Shown here: one piece after another, positions 11,645-21,027 of the stretch
How positions within the stretch are numbered: the first letter of the stretch is position 1
Layout of the letters: each line of letters begins with the position of its first letter
Assembly (NCBI GenBank): GCA_029204225.1
Contig: CM055114.1
Location: forward strand, 17,986,540-18,050,539
Source of the DNA: Diphasiastrum complanatum
Lineage: Eukaryota; Streptophyta; Lycopodiopsida; Lycopodiales; Lycopodiaceae
Direction: 5' to 3'
DNA length: 64,000 bases
Translations under genes and position numbers: made by a program
The notes under the pieces: generated by a model
Told to the model about the DNA's origin: nothing
What the model saw: the letters and a program-made list of their open reading frames with translations, nothing else
Databases searched by the model: none

Positions 11645-12297
11645 TGTGAAAAATTGTCAACTAGTAGTATTTTCCTAACTTGAGATTTTGTAGGCCTATG
11701 GCCAAATAAAAGTTAGAGATAGGTTCATACATGTATGTAGAGGCCCAAAGTATGTGTACACTACTTTTGAGGTCACATTAATTAGAGGAGGTCGAGTGTG
11801 GAGCTCTTCTATTGGCTCATAATTTGGTGCATTCCTATTTGACCAAATTTCTAGGTATATGGGTGAATCCTATTGGACCCCAATTTTAGCCTATCATAAG
11901 ACAAGTGGCCAAGAGGCACTATGGCTGCTATAAATAGCCATCTCCACGAGTATGTACACATCTCATTTTCATTCTATTGAATGAATGTTATGCTCTTTGA
12001 AGGTCCATCTTCTTCTCTCTCACTTTTTTGTTCATATCTTGCATTCTAGCCACTAGAATTGTGATTTCTTTGTTGCTATGGCTTCACACGTGTGAAATGC
12101 AGGTTGTAGGCTCTGAAGTACGGACAGGGACAGCAAGTTTCTGTTTGTGGAAGCTTATGATCAGATTTTGATGTTTAGTTGATGTTTAGTATGCTTAACA
12201 TCACAATTTCTATCATTTTTTCAATCTAGATGTGCATAACTTCCATGGCCAAGATCTTTATGAAACTTTAGCATCTTTTGGATCTGAGTTTTTCACA
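11645..12297 (+). repeat. 5' LTR of the intact copia element
   Basis: 653 bp, TG...CA, with a 9-base inverted terminus (TGTGAAAAA/TTTTTCACA). It carries a TATAAATA box at about 11929-11936 and a palindromic CACACGTGTG near 12087, a G-box core that could be a stress-response element (inference). Transcription should start about 30 bases after the TATA box. Confidence 0.95.
11929..11936 (+). promoter_or_regulatory. TATA box of the copia LTR promoter
   Basis: TATAAATA lies in a GC-richer context (gctgcTATAAATAgcc) about 285 bases into the LTR. The same box is at 17137-17144 in the 3' LTR. Confidence 0.75.
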
Positions 12298-12309
12298 TGG
12301 TATCAGAGC
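12298..12309 (+). other. Primer binding site, tRNA-Met type
   Basis: TGGTATCAGAGC directly follows the LTR terminus. It is a perfect match to the usual plant copia minus-strand primer site. Confidence 0.95.
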
Positions 12310-12906
12310 ATTAGGCGGCCAAATGTGCAGGTTTTGCCAGATTTAGAAGAGATTTGTGGGCGAGTTTGCTTTTGTAGCATTCCAATCAAGTTTCTAGCTA
12401 AAAATCTTGTTGATTTATGTGTAGAAATTGGATCTTTGTGATCAAAACATCATTTGTATGCATTTCAATTGAAGTAGGGCGAATTCCCTCTGTACTTATC
12501 AGAATAAGGAGACAAAAATTGTTTTGGAAAGAGGGAGATGCAAGATCCAACAAGATCCTATTAGTTTTCCATTCTAGCATATAGTTTTTTGATTCAATTT
12601 CTTGCTTCTTCATGTCAAAAACTTCAAAATTGATGTAACCCTCTGATTTTCAGTTTGCTGAATGATTCAAGAGTGTATTTCAATCTTAGGAGTGAGGGAA
12701 AAGCAAGTATATTGAGGTTTGGTCTTGGTTTGATCAAGAAATCATAAAACTAGTGGCTAAAATTAAGGAAAAAGTGAGGAAAAGAGAGAAAAAGTAAGGT
12801 TTTAGGTTCCAAATCTTTGTGATTTCTTCTTGTGTTTCATTTGTTGATTCAAGAGAGTGCTTAGTGCATTGGAACAGGTCAAAGATCAGAGATCAATCAT
12901 TGCAAC
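12310..12906 (+). other. Untranslated leader of the intact copia element
   Basis: About 600 bases lie between the primer site and the gag start. Short frames exist but none resembles a known protein. Packaging and dimerisation signals are expected here from family knowledge but cannot be located by eye. Confidence 0.6.
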
Positions 12907-15900
12907 ATGGCTACAAATGGAGGCTACATGTTGGAAAGCAATGATAGGCTTACCTCCCTCAACTATTCTACTTGGAAAGTAAGGATGGAGTCTTTGCTTG
13001 AGATGAATGAGTTGATGGATATTGTTGTAGGTGTGGAGGAGAGACCTTTGGCACCTCAAGAACAATTGAGGTATGACAAGAGGGCAAAGAAAGCCCTTCA
13101 CATGATCAAGATGAATGTGACAAATGAGCTTATCAAAGAGGTTGGTAAGTGCACATCATCTAGTGAAGCTTGGGAAGCCTTGAAGAAGGTTTATGAATCC
13201 AAGTCTACTTCTAGAGTGTTGACTTTAAGAAGGCAAATCTTTTCTTGTATGCAAAAGAAGAGTGAGAATGGACATGCTTTTGTTTTGAGAGTTAAAGCAT
13301 TGAATGATGAGTTAGCATGCATTAATGATGGCATAAATAATGAGGAGCTTGTTCAAGTGATTCTCAATGGCTTGTTGGATGATCATGCTAATCTTGTTCA
13401 AAGTTATGCTATCCAAAAATGTTTACCAAGTGTTGGAGACTTGCAAGAGGTCTTGTTGGCTGAAGAATTCAGGTTGCAAGCAAGAGTGGGAGCATCTTCT
13501 ACATCTCAAGGAGGAGAAGAGGAGGCAATGTTCTCTAAAGGCAAGTTCAAGGGCAAAGGTAAAAGCAATTGGTCTAAAGGGCAAGACCAAGGTGAGCACT
13601 CTACTTTTGGCAAAAAGAAGGATAGATCTAAGCTAAAATGTTTCTATTGTGGAGTCAAAGGGCATTTTGCTAGTGATTGTTTTAAGAAAAAGAGGGATCA
13701 AGGGGAAAAGCAAACCAATCTAACTATTGATGAGGGTGGGGATGAGCTTCTTTCAAATGATGCTTTTGTTATGTCATCTTGCTTGTTGGCTAATCATGGA
13801 GACATTGATCCTTGGTGGATTGATAGTGGAGCCACTTCTCATATGACATATCATAAAGAGTATTTTTCATCTTTAATGGCATTTGATGGTGATAGGAAGG
13901 TAATCTATACCGCAAATGATGGTGAGTGTGCAATCAAGGGGATTGGCACAATTCCTATTTCACTTTCTACAAATAGGAATATAGAATTGAAAGATGTTTT
14001 GCTCATTCCATCCATTACCAAGAACTTACTTAGTGTAAGCCAAATGCTTGACAAAGGATTCAAAGTTGAGTTTGATGGTGATGCTTGCTTGATCAAAAAG
14101 GGGTGTAGTATCATTGCAAAAGGGAAAAGGCAAGGGAAATTGTTCAAGCTTGATGCATGTGTTGTTGCTAACCAAGTTGGATGCATGGCAAATGAACAAA
14201 TGTCAATTCAAGAGGTATGGCATAAAAGGATGGGACATCTCAACTACAAGGCCTTGGAGGTAATAGCCAAAAAGGAGGTAGTAAGGGGACTTCCCAAGTC
14301 TCTTACTTGCTTGAATCATGTTTGTGAAGAATGTGCTTTGTCTAAATCACATATATTGCCATATACTAGATCTATATCTAGATCTAAGATGCCTTTTTCT
14401 CTCTTGCATTCGGATATTCATGGTGTTACTACAATTAGCAATGGAGGTGCTAAGATGTATGTAACTTTCATTGATGATTTTAGTAGATTTTGTTGGGTTT
14501 ATCTACTAAAGAGCAAGGATGAGGTGTTTGATGTGTTTGTCAAGTTCAAAGTTGCTATTGAGACTCAATTTACAACCAAAATCAAATGCTTGAGGAGCGA
14601 CAATGGTGGTGAATACATTTCTAACAAATTCAAAGCCTTTTGCGATGAGCATGGGATCAAGAGGGAGTACACATGTCCAAGAACACCACAACAAAATGGA
14701 GTGGCCGAGAGGAAGAATAGAACCTTGTGTGAGAGTGCAAAGGCAATGAGATTGAATGCTAATCTTCCTAAACCTTTTTGGAGTGATGCTTTGTTGTGTG
14801 CAAATTTCCTATGCAATAGATGGCCAAGTGTTGTATTGGAAGGAAAAACCCCTTTTGAAGCTTTGTTTGGTACGAAGCCTAATGTCAAGTTTCTAAGAAC
14901 TTTTGGATGCATTTGCTACTTCAACATTACTCTTGATGATAGAACTAAGGAGGATCCATCTTCAAGAAAGGGCATTTTTGTTGGTTATAGTGAAGTAAGC
15001 AAAGCATATAGGATTTATGTTCCTTCAATCAAGAAAGTGTTCACAAGTAGGGATGTCATTTTTGATGAAGGTAACATTCCAAAAGTTGTTTCAAGTGATG
15101 ATGGTGTTGTTGCAACTAATGTGCTTGATGACAATGGAGTTGATGACACATTGGATGTGGATGTTGAAGAAGCCTCTTCAAGTCAAATTCCAAGGAGAAC
15201 TCCAAGGCATAAAGTGAAACCCTCAAGGCTCACTTATGATGGCAAAGGTAAGCAAGTGGTGGATGGATCCAACTATGCTTTCCTAACTTCTTTTGATGTA
15301 CCTTCATGTGTAGATGAAGCAAGGCAAGAAGAGGAATGGATCCAAGCAATGGATCTTGAGTTTGAAGCACTTATGAAGAACAACACATGGAGATTGGTGG
15401 AGCTTCCAAAGGGCAAAAGTGCAATTGGATGCAAATGGATCTTCAAGGTAAAGACAAATCAAGATGGATCTATCAACAAGTTGAAGGCAAGGTTGGTGGC
15501 TAAAGGTTATGCTCAAGAGCATGGCATTGACTATGAGGAAACCTTTGCACCCGTGGCAAAGATGGTGAGCATAAGAGTAATCATTTCCCTTGCAACTCTT
15601 TATGGATGGGATCTTTGGCAATTAGACATTTCTAATGCTTTCTTGAATGGTGATCTTGAAGAGGAAGTCTACATGGAGCAACCCGAGAGCTATGTTTCTC
15701 ATAGCAAGCCTAATCATGTGTGTTTTCTACAAAAAAGTTTGTATGGTCTTAAGCAAGCACCAAGGAGTTGGTATGCTAGGCTTAACTCTTTTCTACTTTC
15801 TCAAAACTTCACTATGAGTGAGTATGATCATTCACTTTACTTTAGAATTAGTGCTAATGATGTTACAATCCTTCTAATTTATGTGGATGACATTATTTTA

Positions 15901-16857
15901 AGTGGAGGGAACAAGGAAGATATAGAAGATATCAAGAAAGCACTAAAAAAGGAATTTGAAGTGCATGATCTTGGTCTTTTGAGCTATATCTTAGGAATAG
16001 AAGTAATTAGAACTTCTCAAATCACTTTTATTTCACAAGAGAAGTATGCTATTTCTATTCTCAATAGATTTCATATGGTAGATGCAAATCCTATTGATAC
16101 ACCTATGGAATCACATGTAAAGCTAACTATAAGAGGTAATGAAAGATCCTTCGAGGACATTACTCTCTATAGGAAGCTAATAGGTTCTCTTATATATCTA
16201 ACCATCACAAGACCTGATTTATCTTATTGTGTTGGTAGATTAAGCCAATTCATGCAAGATCCTAGCATAGAACATTGGAAACTAGGAAAGAGGATCTTGA
16301 GATACATCTCGGGAACAAAAGATTTTGGCATTGTTTATAGAGGCTCATCACCTAACTTATTTGGTTTTTCAGATTCAGATTTTGCAGGAGACCTTATGGA
16401 TAGAAAATCCATAAATGCACATGCTATTTTCATAGGTGATGGAGCTATCTCATGGATGTCGAAGAAACAAGCAACTATATCACTTTCTTCTAGTGAGGCC
16501 GAGTACAAAGCTTTGACATCATGCACAAAGGAGATGGTGTGGATCAAGAGGATGATTATGGAGCTTCATTTGCTGGATTTTTCAGAGAGTCCAATCATCT
16601 TTTGTGACAACCTTTCAGCCCAAAGTCTAGCAAGCAATCCGGTTTTCCATGCAAGGAGCAAACATATCGAGGTGGCTTACCATTTTGTGAGAGAACAAGT
16701 GTTGGCAAAAGAGATCAAGCTTGAACATGTCCCATCAAAGGAATGTGTGGCTGATATCTTTACCAAAGCATTGGGAAAGGACTTATTTTTCAAGCATAGA
16801 ACAAGTCTTGGTGTACTTTCTAAATCTATGCTAAAACTAGTTGAAGAGGGAGTGTGA
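12907..16857 (+). CDS. Copia Gag-Pol polyprotein (1316 aa), intact
   Basis: This single frame encodes all proteins needed for copia replication in cytoplasmic particles and for integration. The start ATG opens MATNGGYMLESNDRL and is followed by the gag motif NYSTWKVRMESLL. The CCHC zinc knuckle CFYCGVKGHFASDC is at residues 245-258. Protease D-S-G is at 306-308 in WWIDSGATSHM. The integrase zinc-binding His439 and His444 precede Cys473 and Cys476. The integrase core has D503, D565 and E601 with 35 residues between the last two, the classic D,D-35-E. The RT motif YVDD is at 992-995. RNase H has D1156 and E1197 (SSSEAEY) and ends ADIFTKAL. No frameshift separates gag from pol, as is usual for plant copia. 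The stop overlaps the first bases of the 3' LTR. Copies at 48.8 and 60.0 kb share long identical stretches. Confidence 0.97.
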   Translation: MATNGGYMLESNDRLTSLNYSTWKVRMESLLEMNELMDIVVGVEERPLAPQEQLRYDKRAKKALHMIKMNVTNELIKEVGKCTSSSEAWEALKKVYESKSTSRVLTLRRQIFSCMQKKSENGHAFVLRVKALNDELACINDGINNEELVQVILNGLLDDHANLVQSYAIQKCLPSVGDLQEVLLAEEFRLQARVGASSTSQGGEEEAMFSKGKFKGKGKSNWSKGQDQGEHSTFGKKKDRSKLKCFYCGVKGHFASDCFKKKRDQGEKQTNLTIDEGGDELLSNDAFVMSSCLLANHGDIDPWWIDSGATSHMTYHKEYFSSLMAFDGDRKVIYTANDGECAIKGIGTIPISLSTNRNIELKDVLLIPSITKNLLSVSQMLDKGFKVEFDGDACLIKKGCSIIAKGKRQGKLFKLDACVVANQVGCMANEQMSIQEVWHKRMGHLNYKALEVIAKKEVVRGLPKSLTCLNHVCEECALSKSHILPYTRSISRSKMPFSLLHSDIHGVTTISNGGAKMYVTFIDDFSRFCWVYLLKSKDEVFDVFVKFKVAIETQFTTKIKCLRSDNGGEYISNKFKAFCDEHGIKREYTCPRTPQQNGVAERKNRTLCESAKAMRLNANLPKPFWSDALLCANFLCNRWPSVVLEGKTPFEALFGTKPNVKFLRTFGCICYFNITLDDRTKEDPSSRKGIFVGYSEVSKAYRIYVPSIKKVFTSRDVIFDEGNIPKVVSSDDGVVATNVLDDNGVDDTLDVDVEEASSSQIPRRTPRHKVKPSRLTYDGKGKQVVDGSNYAFLTSFDVPSCVDEARQEEEWIQAMDLEFEALMKNNTWRLVELPKGKSAIGCKWIFKVKTNQDGSINKLKARLVAKGYAQEHGIDYEETFAPVAKMVSIRVIISLATLYGWDLWQLDISNAFLNGDLEEEVYMEQPESYVSHSKPNHVCFLQKSLYGLKQAPRSWYARLNSFLLSQNFTMSEYDHSLYFRISANDVTILLIYVDDIILSGGNKEDIEDIKKALKKEFEVHDLGLLSYILGIEVIRTSQITFISQEKYAISILNRFHMVDANPIDTPMESHVKLTIRGNERSFEDITLYRKLIGSLIYLTITRPDLSYCVGRLSQFMQDPSIEHWKLGKRILRYISGTKDFGIVYRGSSPNLFGFSDSDFAGDLMDRKSINAHAIFIGDGAISWMSKKQATISLSSSEAEYKALTSCTKEMVWIKRMIMELHLLDFSESPIIFCDNLSAQSLASNPVFHARSKHIEVAYHFVREQVLAKEIKLEHVPSKECVADIFTKALGKDLFFKHRTSLGVLSKSMLKLVEEGV
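16843..16852 (+). other. Polypurine tract
   Basis: GAAGAGGGAG lies immediately before the 3' LTR, inside the last codons of pol. It is the expected plus-strand primer. Confidence 0.85.
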
Positions 16858-17505
16858 AAAATTGTCAACTAGTAGTATTTTCCTAACTTGAGATTTTGTA
16901 GGCCTATGGCCAAATAAAAGTTAGAGATAGGTTCATACATGTATGTAGAGGCCCAAAGTATGTGTACACTACTTTTGAGGTCACATTAATTAGAGGAGGT
17001 CGAGTGTGGAGCTCTTCTATTGGCTCATAATTTGGTGCATTCCTATTTGACCAAATTTCTAGGTATATGGGTGAATCCTATTGGACCCCAATTTTAGCCT
17101 ATCATAAGACAAGTGGCCAAGAGGCACTATGGCTGCTATAAATAGCCATCTCCACGAGTATGTACACATCTCATTTTCATTCTATTGAATGAATGTTATG
17201 CTCTTTGAAGGTCCATCTTCTTCTCTCTCACTTTTTTGTTCATATCTTGCATTCTAGCCACTAGAATTGTGATTTCTTTGTTGCTATGGCTTCACACGTG
17301 TGAAATGCAGGTTGTAGGCTCTGAAGTACGGACAGGGACAGCAAGTTTCTGTTTGTGGAAGCTTATGATCAGATTTTGATGTTTAGTTGATGTTTAGTAT
17401 GCTTAACATCACAATTTCTATCATTTTTTCAATCTAGATGTGCATAACTTCCATGGCCAAGATCTTTATGAAACTTTAGCATCTTTTGGATCTGAGTTTT
17501 TCACA
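16853..17505 (+). repeat. 3' LTR of the intact copia element
   Basis: 653 bp, the same length as the 5' LTR and apparently identical base for base on reading both. It is followed by the TCACT target duplicate at 17506-17510. Confidence 0.95.
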
Positions 17506-17510
17506 TCACT
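17506..17510. other. Target-site duplication TCACT (3' side)
   Basis: Exact copy of 11640-11644. Confidence 0.92.
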
Positions 17511-17782
17511 TTCTCTTGCCTATCGGATCTACTTGCAACATTTCAAATTCGTACCTTCTCAAAAAAAATTGGTGTTGAAGTGATGCGTAACCAAAAGACA
17601 CATAATACTTTTGTCTGATTACTATCTTGATTGAACTCAAAAACTTTGACAATCCAAAATGGATGTTCTTTTTTATTTTTTGAAGCTAAAAGTGCAACAA
17701 GACTTCCAATTTGAATTTCATTTGGATCATCACAGTACTTTATTTTTGTAGCTTTTGAAATTTGCCTATTCTCACATATCAC
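17511..17782 (-). pseudogene. Unknown coding remnant upstream of the copia insertion point
   Basis: The minus-strand frame from 17782 reads through IQIGSLVALLASKNK, EHPFWIVKVFEF and VLCVFWLRI. This is a pattern of a short beta-rich domain in which a Val/Leu-Ala-Leu strand precedes a Phe-Trp-Ile-Val-Lys-Val strand. It faintly recalls BAH/PWWP-like folds (weak inference). A shift in a T8 run near 17565 moves the frame to one reading RRYEFEMLQVDPIGKRK, which stops at a TGA four bases into the TCACT side. Beyond the TGA it is in register with NQPRVDD of 11302-11639. The product is not recognised. Confidence 0.45.
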
Positions 17783-18300
17783 ATTTTTTCAATTTATAAA
17801 AAAATATTTGTGAAATACTCCACAATATTTGTGAATTATCAAAGTGCTCTTATGTTTTAATTTTGAGTTATATTTTTATCTCAATATTTAATATAAGTAT
17901 TCGAATTCATTTATTTTTAGTTTATTTTTTATTTTTTAATTTTAAATTTTTTTAAATCTTTAGAAAAAGTCAAATTTCTAAAAGATTTTAATTTTTAATA
18001 TTGATTTTTTTTATGATTTTATGATATTATATTATTTTGATATTTATAATTTTTTGATTTTTTATTAATTTGATTTTTTAAAATTTTTGTTTTTTTATTT
18101 TTAACTTTCTAAATTTTAGATTTCTTGATTTTCTTGATTTTTTGGTTTTTTTAATTCTTTTGATTTTTTAATTCTATTGATTTTTTATTTTCAAAATTTG
18201 AATTTCTTAAAATTTCAGGAATTTAATGTTTTTTTGTGTTTCTAAAACTTTCACGTAGCTTCTCTTGCTATGCTGAGCATAACAAGAGAAACTTTTGGTA
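17783..18300. other. AT-rich non-coding stretch
   Basis: This is T-rich simple sequence (ttttgattttt words) without a gene. It ends in CTATGCTGAGCATA palindromes at about 18268 and 18299 that lead into the tandem repeat. Confidence 0.7.
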
Positions 18301-18682
18301 TGCTGAGCATAGCAAATGAACGGATATTGCTATGCGCAACATACCAAAATATAGAGCACAATAATTTATTATTCGACTTTGATTTGAGTTGATATGGATG
18401 TGATTTTTAGCTTTGAATATAGTCCCAAAAACAACAATCTCATAAAAAAAACTTCAATGCTCTAGATATCTATTTTGAGTTATTCTAAAAAACCTACATT
18501 TTTTAAAGTCTGTCATTGTTTTAAAGACTACTACTCATAAAAGGTCTACATGCTTCTGTAAAAAATTTAACATCGATTTTTGAGAAACTATGAAAGTTCT
18601 ATTCCTACACTTTGTCTATCCAAGGGCAAGTCTCGATTTCTATGTCTGGATACTTGAGTTTGTCAAAAAAATTGGCTATGCT

Positions 18683-18994
18683 CGAGAGCAAATTTTTTTT
18701 CAAAGTTTTCGACCTATGCTCAGCATAGGTGAATCTTTTCTTCAGACAAAGAATCTTTAAATTACATAACAAAAAGATTCTTTATAAACAAAAAGATTTT
18801 CCTATGTCGAGCATAGCAAAAAAAAAATTGGCTGCGGCGGCCACAGCCAATTTTTTTTTGCTATGCTCAGCATAGGAGAATCTTTTTGTTTATAGAGAAT
18901 CTTTTTGTTATGTTATTTAAAGATTCTTTGTCTGAAGAATAGATTCACTTATGCTGAGCATAGGTAGAAAACTTTTGAAAAAAAATTGCTCTCG
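18683..18994. repeat. ~312-bp palindrome (foldback) in unit 1
   Basis: The arms run from CGAGAGCAA at 18683 to TTGCTCTCG ending at 18994, with the centre near 18839 inside TTGGCTGCGGCGGCCACAGCCAA. The arms match almost throughout: GCTATGCTCAGCATAGG, AAAGATTCTTT and TAACAAAAAGATTCT recur in reverse order. Only short mismatches are seen. Such a sequence would fold into a long hairpin. Copies lie 2,727 and 5,454 bases further on (about 21410-21721 and 24137-24448). Confidence 0.88.
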
Positions 18995-19228
18995 CAAGAG
19001 CTTGCGGAACAATGCAAAAAGCTATTTTTTTCCAAGCGATTGCAACGCATGCGAGCTTTTCTGAAGAAATAGTTTATCCTTGCTGCTCAAGGTAGCGCAA
19101 CTTTTGCTCTCGTAGGAGCTCGCGGAACAGTGCAAGAAGTTATTTTTTTCCAAGTGATTGCAGCGCCTACGATGGTAGTGCTTGTGGTTGAGGTGCTGCT
19201 CATTTTATAAAGAATTGTTTTGTAAACG

Positions 19229-19497
19229 AAGTGGCGAATGGGTGCGTAACGCGTGGGAATTTGCCAAACAGTTTGGGCCAAATCCTGAATAAACGAAAGC
19301 TAAAAAGCGCTGTTTGATGAGCCTGCATAATATTAGGTAGTTGGTTGGGTAAAGGCTGACCAAGCCAATGATGCTTAGCTAGTCTTTTCGGATGATCAGC
19401 CACATTGGGACTGAGACACAGCCCAGACTTCGGGGGAGGCAGCAGTGGGGAATCTTGGACAATGGGCGAAAGTCTGATCCAGCAATATTGCATGAGA
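19229..19497 (+). rRNA. rrn18: Plant-mitochondrial 18S (rrn18) rRNA fragment, nuclear copy 1
   Basis: The stretch from GTGGCGAATGGGTGCGTAAC to CCAGCAATATTGC follows the 5' domain of small-subunit rRNA of plant mitochondria. GGATGATCAGCCACATTGGG, GACTGAGACACAGCCC and GGGAGGCAGCAGTGGGGAAT are universal 16S/18S signatures. The stretch with AACAGTTTGGGCCAAATCCTG, AAAGCTAAAAAGCGCTG and TTGATGAGCCTG is mitochondrial rather than plastid in type. Only about 270 of roughly 1,900 nucleotides are present, with scattered C-to-T-like changes and small gaps. This is a dead nuclear insert of mitochondrial DNA, not an rRNA gene. Confidence 0.9.
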
Positions 19498-20543
19498 TGT
19501 CATCATTAAGTAGCTCCATGATATTTTGGACGATGATGTGCTGTTGAAGATGAGCTGCAAGCTTTTGAGTTAAGGCGACAAGTTGGGAATTTGAGAGAGC
19601 AGTCGAAGGAGCTTGGGAAGGGCCTGGGGCTTTTAGAGCAGTAGGCGAATGAGCTCTTCTGGATGCTGGTGAACAGTAGAGTAGCACTCCTTAATTTGAT
19701 TGCTCATTCAAGAAGCTGAGTTCAGCCATCCACTCATTATGAGTGCACATTTCAATTTTGGATAACCTTTGCTTCCATCATATGAATCTAGAAGGTGAGA
19801 TCAAGATCTTGTAGAGGATGTCGTAGAAAAACATTTGGTCTGATATATGGCACCAAAAGCATTTCTTTTTGAGATTCGTATGCTGTCCACTAGCGATGGA
19901 CCAGCGATGAACCAATGCTTCTTTCCACATACTTTTTAAGCATGATAATGATAGGTATGCATCACATATTGTGGGTTGAGACAAAAGCTTCTTAATGACC
20001 AGCGACGAAGCACTTCATACGTTATGAATGGTTGTGTGTATTCAAACTCTTTATCGTAGATATGAAAGGATGAAAGGTTGGTTTGATAACTATAGTATAC
20101 AATAGGCATTACTATCCTTCAAAGGACAGTATGAATGTTTGGCTGTTCCATAAGTAACAAAAGGTTACATACATAGTCCAGAGATGAAGCCATTGTAGCA
20201 TCATGCTATTATACAAAATCTACAACTTAGATACTGGCACGTTCTGATTATGATTAGTATATCTTATGCTTTAACCTATTTGCTATCATACATTTGAATG
20301 GTTGCGATATCAATGGGAATACTATTGTGTCTAAGCACTAACAAATAAAACTTGCGCTCTTTGTAGCATCGAATATTACTATTATCTTCGTTTTCGATAA
20401 GGTTTGGTGCAATGATTAGTAAGACTTTCCTTAACATGCTTAGTATCGTTTTCACAATATCTGACAATAATGTTATAAATGGTTTGAGTCTAAAGAAGGC
20501 AAGAGCACTTGAGGGACTAACATGGCATCCTCACAAGAAGTCA

Positions 20544-20954
20544 CTTCTACGATCATCCAGGTACGAGTTTTCTGAACAGTTTTCAGGTTTTGCAGGCACC
20601 ACCTACGCTCAAAAGGGAAGATGTCTCTTTACAAATATATTCCATTCTCGGTGACTAATAATGATCCTAAATATAGAAATTAGTTGTTTCTTACTCATTT
20701 CGACTATATCACTTCATAAATGATGTAACTACTCTGTATATAATGACACCTACACTGTCCTAAAACAAGGTTTCTCTTCAAATAATCTTGGATAGCATGG
20801 ATTTGCGTAAGATAAATAGTTCTTACAAAAGGATTAGAAAGGCACGGATCTGCCCTAATACCTTGTAAAAACCACGAAAACCTCACCAATAAGATGTAGC
20901 CTATCCAATACAAGGCCTTAAAAAATCATGGGTTCGATATGGAGTTACGATAAA
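20544..20954 (+). repeat. Segment shared with 32.1-32.5 kb
   Basis: From CTTCTACGATCATCCAGGTA to GGAGTTACGATAAA this part of unit 1 matches 32122-32524 with scattered changes and a small indel after CACCTACGC. It is also present in units 2 and 3. Both strands have open stretches, but no protein is recognised. The pattern is that of an interspersed repeat. Confidence 0.8.
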
Positions 20955-21027
20955 CGTAAGTTCATTCGTAACTACAATATTCAACCATGGATTTTACAAA
21001 TTTATTACCCATTCAGTAGTTATCAGA

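Larger units (their letters stand above)
11645..17505 (+). mobile_element. Complete Ty1/copia LTR retrotransposon
   Basis: The element is 5,861 bp with 653-bp direct LTRs that begin TGTGAAAAA and end TTTTTCACA. It has a tRNA-Met primer site, one uninterrupted gag-pol frame, a polypurine tract and a TCACT target duplication. By eye I found no difference between the two LTRs. All catalytic motifs checked in protease, integrase, RT and RNase H are present. This is the only element in the window with no visible lesion, so it is young and possibly still able to move. It interrupts an older coding remnant. Related but decayed copies lie at 48.75-50.03 kb and 60.0-60.8 kb. Confidence 0.96.
18301..21027 (+). 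repeat. Tandem repeat unit 1 of 3 (2,727 bp)
   Basis: First of three head-to-tail copies, beginning TGCTGAGCATAGCAAATG and ending CAGTAGTTATCAGA. It contains a ~312-bp palindrome, two imperfect direct copies of a gctctcg(c/t)a(a/g)gagct block (about 18989 and 19102), a mitochondrial rrn18 fragment, and a 410-bp segment shared with 32.1-32.5 kb. The short open frames inside are repeated in every unit but resemble nothing known and lie on both strands. I do not call them genes. It differs from units 2 and 3 at a few bases (for example 18639, 19655, about 20278). Confidence 0.95.

Noticed and set aside
18683-18994. CRISPR or phage-like repeat structure
   Set aside because: This is a plant nuclear sequence. 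The structure is one palindrome, not spaced direct repeats.
19229-19497. Plastid or bacterial 16S rRNA as the source of the rRNA fragment
   Set aside because: The variable segments (AAATCCTGAA...GCTAAAAAGCGCTG and TTGATGAGCCTGC) fit plant-mitochondrial rrn18 rather than plastid or typical bacterial 16S.
19087-19687. Open frames of 64-102 codons in each tandem unit, on the minus strand across the rRNA fragment
   Set aside because: They are antisense to mitochondrial rRNA or to repeat DNA. They persist in all three units only because the units are near-identical, so conservation of frame carries no weight.
20920-20960. tRNA-like gene around a GGTTCGAT box
   Set aside because: No acceptor stem or D-arm/anticodon arrangement could be paired around it.
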